Positions 54,741 to 64,000 of a stretch of 64,000 nt of DNA are shown here, piece by piece. The notes under the pieces are model-generated. The model did no database searches. It was not told the DNA's origin and worked only from the letters and a program-made list of their open reading frames with translations. The stretch lies in NCBI RefSeq assembly GCF_964204645.1, contig NC_134027.1, forward strand, positions 17,474,485 to 17,538,484, given 5' to 3'. A program made the position numbers and the translations under genes. How positions within the stretch are numbered: position 1 is the stretch's first letter; each line of letters starts with the position of its first letter. The DNA comes from Tubulanus polymorphus (lineage: Eukaryota > Nemertea > Palaeonemertea > Tubulaniformes > Tubulanidae).

Positions 54741-55752
54741 GTAAGTATAACTGTACATTCCACCTTGATTGATTTGTCCCCAGTTCAACCATATAAGGGG
54801 TATCATATAAGTCCTTAAACCGTATGTATAAATTGATTGCCTACCAATTTTCAGCCAAATTGGCACATTTTAATTTTCCCGCAAATGGCAGCAAGTCTAC
54901 TAAATACTGCTATTTACTAGCTACTGATAGTAAGTTGCTAACTGATAGGCCTCAATACTTTGGTCCTAAAAAAGTGATTGTTTTGGAATTTTGATGACTT
55001 TTTGAGGTATAAGCCAAAAATAGCATCAGGAAAATCTGCAGCATTGAATTTTAGAAGATTCATTGTTGTTTTTCATCTGCGGACACATGTTTCAGTATTC
55101 AACATTAGTGATGAAGCATCTGGTTAGACTCTGGAGGTTAGTATATATCTATAGCACCCTAGTAGGTGTATGGTCTATATATTCTACACCTAACATCCTC
55201 AGTAGACAGAATCCGGTAACTTCGGGATTTTTTGAAGAAGCTTCAATGGAATTTGATATGACTTAAATACATGGATCTATCCTACACAACTGCAGCCCAT
55301 CTCAAAATCAAAGAAACACATTCCAGTTCCTAGCCATTAAGTACATGCATTTCATTCACAAAATTTGCAAATTCTCAAAAATTTCAAATATCTTATCCGT
55401 CTCTAAACAGCAGCATTTATCACTAACACCTGAACAAAGCTGCATAATGCTCTAACGGTAAAAATTGTGAAAATTACAACTAAAAAACTCAATTATCAGT
55501 TAAACAATTAAAAAAGGTAGGAATCGTGTGTTGTTACAATAACAAATATTACCCTTCCAAGAATACCACGTACAAATTTTCAAATATCAATGAAACTAGG
55601 TACAGAAAAATGATAGAAAGGTACAATACACTGGTTTGTATCATTGCTAGGCCAGGATTTTACGCCAGTCCAATTGGTGAATTCATATGACCTATTGTAA
55701 CCAAACCTTCGACCATACAATTTTTTGTATGGACAAAAGAATGAACCTGGCT
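54741..55752. other. Intron, no recognised gene
   Basis: Nothing recognised beyond ordinary AT-rich intron sequence. Confidence 0.4.
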
Positions 55753-56361
55753 TTAACCCTTAAACCCTTTAACTGGCAATCGGTTGCTAGCGGCCGATTT
55801 CAATAGACCAGCCATAGTGATTAGGGTAGTCAAGTATTGATTTCAGTGAAGCATTCTAAGTCATTTTCTTGTAAGCAGATGGCGACACCAGATGGCGTAC
55901 AAAGTCTAACAAAGCAAGAAAGTGATATATCATACATTTGGCATGTATAAGGGGGTATAGAGACCACGTGTCACGTGGGTCAGATTTCCGAAGTTGAGAA
56001 GATTGTTAGTAGTAATGGCCAATGCACTAAAGATATTCTCTAGTGAGTTTGGCTGATATTGTAGACATAGTAATGAAAGATTCTGATGATAATTCGTATT
56101 GGGATGAATCAGATGACAGTGCTTGATTATGGATGACCTGAAAATCTCGATGACCTTGGGATCTGTGACCTTGGGGTCAGACCCTGAAGGTAACCCCCAA
56201 AATTCGCAAACTTGGTAACATTCGAAAGCTTATGAAAAGAGCTTTCATAAAATACATACAATATGTGATTACCCCTCATATCTACTGAGTTACTCAGTTT
56301 TCCCCATGCAAGGCCCAAAATCACTCACAGGCCGAAAAATACTTGCCGGTTGAAGGGTTAA
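55753..56361. mobile_element. piggyBac-type MITE, copy 2 (~600 bp)
   Basis: Same family and orientation as 50,832-51,414 (shared GCAATCGGT, AGTCAAGTATTGATT, AGATGGCGACACCAGA, CCTTGGGGTCAGACCCTGAA). The right edge is GCCGGTTGAAGGGTTAA. On the left, TTAACCCTTAAACCCTTTAA makes the exact first base ambiguous. Confidence 0.8.
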
Positions 56362-57139
56362 CTTGCTGCAGTCGACTGTAGTCGACGCACTGTAGAACTG
56401 CTATAGATGACTGTAGTCGACAGCCGTCTTATCTCGCATTTAAAGTTTGTTTTTATGTCACAAGCGCCTCACAGCGCGTTGAGCCATAGTTCTTAACTCA
56501 CGGCAACTGCCAATATTGAGAATCCAAACATGGAAGTAATTTCTCATTTTTGTATTTTGAAGGATTTTTACCTCAAAAACGTCCCGTAAATTTTATATTT
56601 TGGGATTTTTGTGAAGATTCAAACATTTAGACTGTAATAAGAAACATAATAAAGGTCTTAACGATGGATATTGTAATCTACGTTGTCTTTATTTATTAAT
56701 ATCGACAATGTAACACAATTGTGAGTATTCTGACTTTCTAGGGGGTCTTTTTGTGTTGGACACCCAAAAATGACCCCACCCAGTGGACCCCCCTCTCAAA
56801 AATTGGAAGTTTAATCTTCCCGCACTAATCCGTGGGTGACTATAAACTACAACTTTGTGAAATTTCAATACCAGTTATGAAAATTTGATGAGTAAATTTC
56901 ATAAACATGCAAATCATCTGGCACACACAGGACTTACCATTAAAGCTGCCGGCAGGTTAAGGGTTAGTGTGTCTATTCTTTCACTCAATACCATCGAGAT
57001 CACAGAATGATAAAACACGTTCATTTTCTGATAACTAGTTCTAGTCACTTTTGTGCTCTGCCAACTCATGAAATAGAGTTATTACCCTTGGTTGTATGTT
57101 GTTGTCTGGTTGAATCTTCTGAATGTAGCACTGGACGAA
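56362..57139. other. Intron or intergenic, no recognised gene
   Basis: Contains repeated GTCGACTGTAGTCGAC-like palindromic motifs at about 56,370-56,425; otherwise nothing recognised. Confidence 0.4.
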
Positions 57140-59400
57140 CTCAAATTTTTGGCTCGGTCTGGCCGATCAATCATCATTTGTTTGCTTAATACACTACGCT
57201 CAAATCTATTTTTAGCACACTCAAACGCAATTTCATTTGCCTGTAATTTCACCACTAATGGGTGATTTTAACAGATTATAAGCAAAAATATATTTCGTAA
57301 TTGGTTCTTCTTTATGGTGCGCAAAGTTGAAAGCCAGGTTTCATATTTGTTGAGAAATTTACCAAAAAGTTTCAAAAGTTCGAAATATTTGAGCACGTTT
57401 TTTACGCAGCATCTTTAACTTCCTGAATTAGACATGTGAAAATTCAATGCTATTTGTATCCGAAGAACTTTATATCGCCAAGACCTAAGGCTTTGTTCGG
57501 TAGTTATGGGCTTTCAAAGAAGAAACCCCTCAAAATCTTGGTTATATAAAATTGGTGTTGACCCGGTTTTGACTTCCATCATGACATCATAACATTGAAT
57601 GAGGTGGATCAGCTGGTGCGCGTTACTTCACAAACAAAATGGCGGCACAATTGAATCCGTTGATATCCATCATTTCTAGCACGAATACTGATACTCAAGG
57701 CATATGACATAACGATTTATTGTGTGCGATGTGTTCAATGATTCATCTAGTTATGTTCGAAGACCATATAGGGATCATCCCTAGTAAAAATTCTGCTGTT
57801 CACCGAACAACACCCGTAGCATCTCTACTGCCATGGATATAGTCCCATAATGCTGTAACTATATAGAACTGATAATCCGATTAAAAGTTGTCTGTAACAC
57901 GTCATTTGCCTATATCCATGATCCTTGTACCTAAGGTCCCAAAATCGTGATGAATTATGGAAAGTTTTGAGGCGCATGAAGGGCTCACCATATCAATGAA
58001 TTGTCTATATCGGTTTTACTCAGCAATGAAATGTTATCCCCATCACTAGTGCTCGCATACTAATACATTTGTAAGTAGTTCAAAGATGCTGCGCAGTTCG
58101 TGGTTTACACTGACAGGGAGAGTATCCATAGGGTGGTCTCTGCTCTGTTCGTCAGTCACTAGCCCGGATTTTATTTCTTGAAAGAATTGTGAGTGAGGGA
58201 TTTTCTTCATGCAATCACGCAAGGTATCACATATCACGCATACTATGCCATTCAATGCTGCGCTGTATTCTCGGGGATTACCCTGATGAGTTAGTACATG
58301 TAGCAGACTAGAGACAGCAGTGCTGTATACACACGGCGATGCAAGCAGCTGCATCCCACCTCATATAAACCAGTGTCGACTCAGATTGACGAAAAATGAA
58401 ATGTTCGGCGCGCGGTGGTAGAAAAAAGATATAATGAGATACGCAGGGTTTCCGTGATCGTGAAAAAAATGTCCGTTCTTTTAATTGGGGAAAATTGTAC
58501 AACCGTATCTATGCTAAGTCGAGCACATCAGGCGTCAAGCCCAAAGGGGGAAGTTTTGAGGATTTTTAAACCATTTTAAGAGTAACATATTCTTATGTTA
58601 TCATATGGTCTTTGCCTGATTAAAACTACCACTAGTAGTAGTGCCTGTCAAATGGTCTTCATTCATTTGAAGCATCACGGACACAGAGCTCAGTTTCATT
58701 GGTTAACATGTGGACTATACCATTATGGAAAATAGGGTGGGTAGAATGTCTGGGACGATTACACAATATTTTTTAGGGAAGGTAGATCCACGCTTTATAT
58801 TATTGAAAAAGATCGTTATATTGAAATAAACTAAAATAAGAACACTATGATGTCTTTGGAGTAGAAATAATCAGTGTATTTTCACAATTCCTCAGAAATT
58901 TTTCATGATTTGGGTAATAGGACCACTTTTGTCCGGGGGAAAATGTCCATAACGGTTAAAAGAAACCCTGGAAACGTGAATTTATTTTCACTAATAAAAT
59001 TCATTTCTCCTCATGCACTGTCTTCGACCATATGGATCTTATGGTCCTCTTGTTTTGGTATCCCGTACATAAGGTAACGTTGCATCGAGATATCTGACAT
59101 AAATGTGGTTTCAAAATGCGGAAATTTACTGATGATAGCATCAAATTTTTATAGAGATGAGTCTGATATTTACATGACTGGAATGCTTGTTTCATCATCA
59201 TCAATTGAAGTCATTTTATTGGCGTTCGCATTAGCGATACGTTTTGGAGCCTGATTATTTGTATTAGTTTGTTAACTGTGGCGCAGCGATGAGCATTTGC
59301 GTTGAAAACAGTCGTGTACTGTCGCATCGCCGTATACTCTCGTGTTGACTGAGTGCATGTATCAGTTAACAAGATAACTCGCTACGGTGTATATCGTATG
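57140..59400 (+). repeat. Dispersed repeat E, copy 2, interrupted
   Basis: The parts 57,140-57,755 and 59,066-59,400 match the continuous copy 29,220-30,200. The 1.3 kb between them is an insertion. Confidence 0.75.
57756..59065. mobile_element. Insertion in repeat E copy 2, mostly repeat D copy 2
   Basis: It contains 57,830-58,690, matching repeat D copy 1 (26,400-27,290), plus extra sequence to 59,065. The uninterrupted site is at 29,800-29,845 in repeat E copy 1. No coding sequence is supported; the class is unknown. Confidence 0.6.
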
Positions 59401-61254
59401 TGATGACTAATTTACTTAAAGCAATCCTTTCGTGAAATTGTTAAAAACCATATCAGTCGCTAAATTTTGTTTTGTCAGTAACCGGCACTGGTTTCATATT
59501 TGAAGAACTTTTGAGCTTCTTTCCTGATTGGTCCATATCGTAATGAAAAACCTCCGATGAAACCCAGGTTCTCACTAAGTTTGTACCGTATCTTAACAGG
59601 TCACTCATAGTTTTAGTTGTTTTACGTCATTCAAGGGATGTATTTAAGTTATGAACATTTATTCTGACAAAAGGCCCATAATCAATTTTTCAAAGATTTC
59701 ATTCTCGTTAAAAGTCAGTTATCGTTCACACTGACCAAAATTGAGTCGTTTTAAATATATCTTTTTCTTGTTTAATTTTCAATGAAATGAATTTTTAAGG
59801 TATCTGAAAGCTTGTCAATGTGATCACTAACTATTACACCATCAACAACTACGTAAAAGGATCTACTGTTTGAATACTGTTGAATTAAAACACATTGCCT
59901 GGTATGAGTGTATTAATTGATAAGAAATCGTGTATGTATTTGAAAAGAGAAAATTATAATAGCTTTTTGGCCAACAACAACTACATGAATTTTTGAAATT
60001 ATTCATTCTTAAGTTTGCAAGCAAACATAAATTGTTGGAACCCCTAGCTTAGGAATTTATAGTGTGTAGAACGATATTAAACATATTTTTCTTCTCAGAG
60101 TCATTAATTGACATACCAATGCTTGTACCATATAAAATAAGTTTTATAGTTGGAGGGCTTGTGAAATTATCTTTAATATAACCTACCAATAACAGCCACA
60201 AATGGCATCATTGGTTGGCTTCTGTCCTGGCTAATTTGCTTCCTGTTTCCAACAATCTAAAAGAAAAAGCATTGTATCTGAAATGAGTTACCCAGTAGTT
60301 TTATATTCATATGGTTGGTACATAATTCCTGAAAAAGATAATAGCGATTAGCTTTGTTAGGGAACATTATCCTTTCTAATCAGAGTTATATAAGTCAACA
60401 AAATTACCACGTCGCTGCAAAAAGAATTAAGTTCAAAATACAGACATTCTGCTGGGATTTGTTCTTGCACCTTGCCCATTTGATACACCGACATGATAAA
60501 TGCATGAGTTTCAAAAATTGAGGAGGTATTAGACAAAAATTGCCCTTGAAAAATAGTTGGAATGTGGAAACATCTACAAAGCTTATGAAAATATTTACTT
60601 ACACCGTATACCCCGATGATATCTAAAGGGTTTCACCGAAATATGTGACCAACAATGGCAATACCGCATCCACTTGTGGAGTGATGTTTTTCACATCATC
60701 AACAAGAGTTTGATTGCTCTAACATGCTGTTTATGTTCATGTTGTTATCATGAAGTTAAAGAACCTGTTGCCTTTATTTCGTCCGATAAGACTCTCATCA
60801 AAGAAGTCGATTGACTGCTCTGTTAACCCATTAGCACTCAAGCCTCCCATATCCGCCCTGCCTATTACTCCTCAAGCCGCCCGTATCCGCCCTGTATGCT
60901 GCACAAAAACGGTTATAGTGGGATCCTAACCCAATCTCTTATGATAAAGTAGACACCCAAGCCCTTGAAATACCGTACAGAAATCAACATCCTCCTATTT
61001 AACTTTCTCGAATATTTGAAGTATGAACATGACAGGTCTGAGCGCTCACAAGGACACGATTTTGGTGGCCCACCTCATCAAATCATACATTATTTGAAAG
61101 CCTTGATTATTTGCTACAGAATAACACCAACTTCAAGTGCATGAAATAAACAGCAAATGAGTTATTCGGTATCGTAGAACTTGGATTTTCCCTTGAATTT
61201 TCTGAGGAATCATCAACCACTGTTATCTGTTTGACTGAGATGTTTCAGAGTTAG
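59401..61254. other. Mostly unassigned; one possible exon at 60,099-60,181
   Basis: An acceptor TTTTTCTTCTCAG ending at 60,098 is followed by a phase-compatible short open stretch (SLIDIPMLVPYKISFIVGG, stop at 60,179). It could be a last exon of the CUB gene but has no domain support. The rest holds nothing recognised. Confidence 0.3.
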
Positions 61255-61660
61255 GCAAGTCAGGACAGAATGACTTGTATCCATATTTGTTGGCAGCAGG
61301 CTTCTCCTTTTTTGAATTCACCACTGTCTTCAGATTTTTATTTTGAACATATTCTCTCAAACTAACACCAAACTTCCTTTTGGATGATGATTACATTTTT
61401 CAAGGAAGTTGTCAGTCAGTATTCTCACCATATGCAGTCTCGCTTGATAGTCCAAGAGACACCCTTTCTCAGATCCCTTATTTATGATAGGAGCAAATTT
61501 GCTCCATGGAATTTCGTACGGTTTCTCCCAGCTCGGATTAAAGGACCTAGAACCAGGACTATTACTGTTCTCATTGGATATAATATTGGTATCGGTGTGA
61601 GATGCTATATGAACAATATTAGCGGTACGCGATGCTTCGTCAACCATGGTAGCAGGTTCA
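61255..61660 (-). pseudogene. Unidentified multi-copy-like protein fragment
   Basis: The minus strand has 96 open codons starting MVDEASRTANIVHIASHTDT, with YEIPWSKFAPIIN and LDYQARLHMVRILTDNFLEK. It continues after a frame break with KFGVSLREYVQNKNLK and ends near 61,250. The pattern IPW-x-KF then R-x-x-MVR-hydrophobic-hydrophobic resembles a domain in uncharacterised multi-copy proteins of fish and invertebrates, from memory only. The function is unknown. Confidence 0.35.
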
Positions 61661-61904
61661 CCTGAAAGATGTAATGAATAAATTTGGTGTCGAGAACCAC
61701 TCTACTTTGTGGTTTGAAATGCTCGATGATCCAACAATCTCAAAATTCAATGCCTCTGTTTACCCTGGTGAACGTATGCAGAAGCCAATGACCTTGAAAA
61801 CTAGCCTACCACAATCATTCATAATCTCAGCTTTGCTATTGATAGTGATTACAAAATACGCATAGGTACCAATGTGAATTGAAAGATTTAATCAATTTTC
61901 GCTC

Positions 61905-62760
61905 TCAAGATGGCCGTCCTATGACCTTTTAGTGCCCAAAAATGTAAATTGGCCCGAATTCTGAGTCCTGTAGCTTCCTACTGGTTTGCAATTTCTCATT
62001 GCAATTTTTGATGGGTATTCTTTGGAAAGGGAAGTTTTATACCTGGGAGAGGTATTTTTGATCAGCCAATTATGGCGCAATTGACAGCCATCTTGGTGTC
62101 ATCAGTACTCATTCGTAGGTGGGAAAAAGTTATTCCGCATTATATTAATACCTTAGCATAATTTGTTACCACAATCAATTAGAAAGTTGTAGCCCATAAC
62201 GTTATCTATGATTTTGGTGAGTTTCAAGGTCATTGGTTTTTGTATATGGCCACCAGGGGGCAATGAATAATACAATAACTTAGTATTTCTATATTATGTT
62301 TGTACCTATGCATATTTTTTTACCACAATCAATTGCAAAGTTGTAGCTCATGACATCATCTATGATTGTGGTGAGTTTTAAGGACATTAGTTATTCTTCG
62401 TGGTCACCAGGGGGCATTTGAATAGTACAATAACTTAGTATTTCCTTATTAGATTGGTACCTAGGCATATTTTTGTTACCATGATCCATTGCAAAGTTGT
62501 AGTTCATGACCTTGTCTATGATTGTGGTGAGTTTCAAGGTCATTGGGATTTGCATATGGTTTGGGATATGCATATGGTCACCAGGGGGCGTTGAATAGTA
62601 GAATAACTTAGTATTTCCATATTGAATTGGTAACGAGGCATATTTTGCTATCACAATCAATTAAAAAATCATAGCTGCTGACATATTGTTTATTTGTGGT
62701 GAGTTTCAAGGTCATTGGTTTTTGAATATGGTCACCAGGGGGCGTTGAATATTTGAAAGT
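61905..62760 (+). repeat. Pearl-like repeat C, copy 4, with tandem units
   Basis: Matches 34,040-34,880: CTGTAGCTTCCTACTGGTTT, CAGCCATCTTGGTGTCATCA, then about four ~153-bp units (62,110-62,755), each ending with a YCACCAGGGGGC motif. It ends where the Penelope-like element begins. Confidence 0.8.
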
Positions 62761-62834
62761 GTTAGGATAAAAACCCTCTATTTACAAATTAAAAGAAATC
62801 AAAAATCGAGAATTTATTAATTGAAACAATCTAA

Positions 62835-62893
62835 AATATAACAACACGAAGTTTCGATCTCACACTAGAGATCATCGTCAGGTGTGAGATATT
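62835..62893 (-). ncRNA. Hammerhead-ribozyme-like fold in the Penelope-like element
   Basis: On the minus strand: AATATCTCACAC (stem I strand), CTGACGA (core CUGANGA, 62,881-62,875), stem II GATCTC/GAGATC with loop TAGTGT, GAAAC (62,855-62,851), TTC, then GTGT...ATATT pairing back with ACAC and AATAT of the first strand. Stem I would have an internal loop, as in natural type I ribozymes. Stem III is minimal (about one pair). Penelope-like elements are known to carry hammerhead motifs; activity of this copy is untested. Confidence 0.6.
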
Positions 62894-63078
62894 GACTAAA
62901 AACAGGGGTATATATACAGAGGAGAACAGGTTAATTGAGTAAATTGATGAGTGAGTAACTAATTAGTATTTGGCAAGGCATGAAGTAATATACTTAGAAA
63001 AGAGGGAATTGTGAGGAGAAAAGCCTTTATTTAAATTGGTACTAATATCTCAGTGATGAGTAATTAGGGCAGACTCAA

Positions 63079-64000
63079 CTATGTGTAATTGCTGGAAGTA
63101 TAAATAATTTCAGCTTTATCAAAATTAAAACGATGACCAGTGTTCCAAACGTGATCGGTTACGCCACTAGCTGGTTTTTGATTTATTATATCCTTTTTGT
63201 GTTCCGAAACTCGAGTTTTTTAATCACGACCTGTTTCTCCAAAGTACATTTTCTCACAGCCAAAACAAGGAATTTTGTAAACTCCGCAGTCCAAAGGTTT
63301 AGATTGATTGTTTTTTACCAAAATCTTGCTAATTTTCTGGAGGTTTAGAATTAAAGAAAGTACATTTAGCTTTAGAAATAGCGATTTTCAAAATGTGATC
63401 AGGGTAAGCAAATTTTTTAAGAGAGTTAGATATATGGTCAAATTCAGCCGAAAGGAAGGTTTCATCGCAGATGCGCAGTGCACAGAGAAAGAGGCTTGAG
63501 CGAGACCAATTTTGATTGATTTAGCAGTAAATGAAAAGAAATGGAGATATGCCTCAGCGTTGATGGGTTTACGGTAGACTGAAAAAATCAAATGAGAGTA
63601 TTTATTGTGAATTAGAACATCTAAAAACGGAATTTGGTCATTTTGTTCCCATTCAAAAGTGAATTTCAAAGATGGATATTGGGAGTTGATGAAGTCAATA
63701 AAAGAGTTAAGATCAAAATCATCAGAAACAGAAGCACAGAATGTCATCAACATATCTAATCCAAAAATTAGGTTTAGAGCCAGCGTAATTGGGAAGAATT
63801 TCGTATTCAAAATGTTCAAGATAAAGATTAGCCAAAATGGGGGATAATGGGTTACCCATAGCGAAACCGAAAATTTGTTCATAGAATTTGTCTTGGAATT
63901 GGAAGTATAGATTGGTTGTACAGAGCTCCAAAAGTTCAAGTAAGTAATCTACAGGAATCGGGAGATCAAGATTGGAGTCCCAAGTTTCTTCTTAAGAAAT
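63079..64000 (-). pseudogene. Penelope-like reverse transcriptase and GIY-YIG endonuclease (partial, broken)
   Basis: The minus strand from the window edge reads RT motifs FGFAMGNPLSPILANLYLEH and the catalytic RYVDDIL (~63,750), then after a frame change FIDFINSQYPSLKFTFEWEQ, IPFLDVLI and SVYRKPINAEAYLHFFSF. The C-terminal domain is GIY-YIG: CGVYKIPCFGCEKMYFGETG, RD, a TAA stop, KTRVSEHKKDI, then HVWNTGHRFNFDKAEI and the stop at 63,079. It would copy its RNA at a nicked chromosomal end. At least two frameshifts and one stop make this copy inactive unless they are sequencing errors. Confidence 0.85.

Larger units (their letters stand above)
62764..64000 (-). mobile_element. Penelope-like element, 3' part
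   Basis: A minus-strand coding region for RT followed by GIY-YIG endonuclease, then a 3' untranslated/terminal region with a hammerhead-like fold. This RT-then-GIY-YIG order defines Penelope-like elements. The 5' part lies beyond the right window edge. Confidence 0.85.

Noticed and set aside
60099-60181. Last exon of the CUB gene
   Set aside because: Phase fits and an acceptor is present, but the short product has no domain support; kept only as a possibility in the gap entry.

Overview
The window looks like nuclear DNA of an invertebrate animal, probably a lophotrochozoan such as a mollusc. The evidence is an AT-rich background, a host gene with small exons and canonical splice sites in very long introns, pearl/HINE-like repeats with ~150-bp tandem cores, and BEL/Pao, Penelope-like and Polinton-like elements. 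The species cannot be named from sequence alone. Most of the 64 kb is transposable elements, many nested inside each other.

Region by region. (1) 1-0.65 kb: N-terminal part of a minus-strand gene of an uncharacterised multi-copy protein superfamily, running off the left edge. (2) 3.4-19.7 kb: an old minus-strand BEL/Pao retrotransposon split twice, by a ~0.9-kb hairpin-ended repeat in gag (6.06-6.95 kb) and by an ~11.8-kb very AT-rich virus-like element (7.65-19.49 kb). That element has terminal inverted repeats, a protein-primed-type family B DNA polymerase, capsid-like genes, small membrane proteins, a zinc-ribbon/HNH endonuclease, and start codons in a T-run plus TAAATG context. It is decayed by stops, frameshifts, a 1.15-kb insertion and a deletion. 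(3) 21.0-25.9 kb: a TIR-flanked unit coding on the minus strand for a ~1,250-residue protein with an N-terminal Cys/His cluster, a PIN-like acidic nuclease signature and a C-terminal Cys-rich (CXC-like) segment; this may be a poorly described DNA transposon type. (4) 26.1-54.7 kb: plus-strand exons of a CUB-domain host gene, with one 22.5-kb intron filled by mobile elements. (5) 41.1-47.55 kb: a structurally complete BEL/Pao element on the minus strand, with 391-bp LTRs, a GGAAC target duplication and ~1.5% LTR divergence. (6) 62.8-64 kb: the 3' half of a Penelope-like element on the minus strand (RT, then GIY-YIG endonuclease), followed by a hammerhead-ribozyme-like fold.

Other content includes a pogo/Tc1-type MITE, piggyBac-type and PIF/Harbinger-type MITEs (two insertions supported by an empty site in a paralogous repeat), LINE and Ty3/gypsy fragments, a tRNA-derived SINE, and two families of ~140-153-bp tandem repeats carrying CTCF-core-like motifs.

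All translations, repeat matches and family assignments were made by eye. Boundaries of decayed elements are approximate, and no database comparison was possible.
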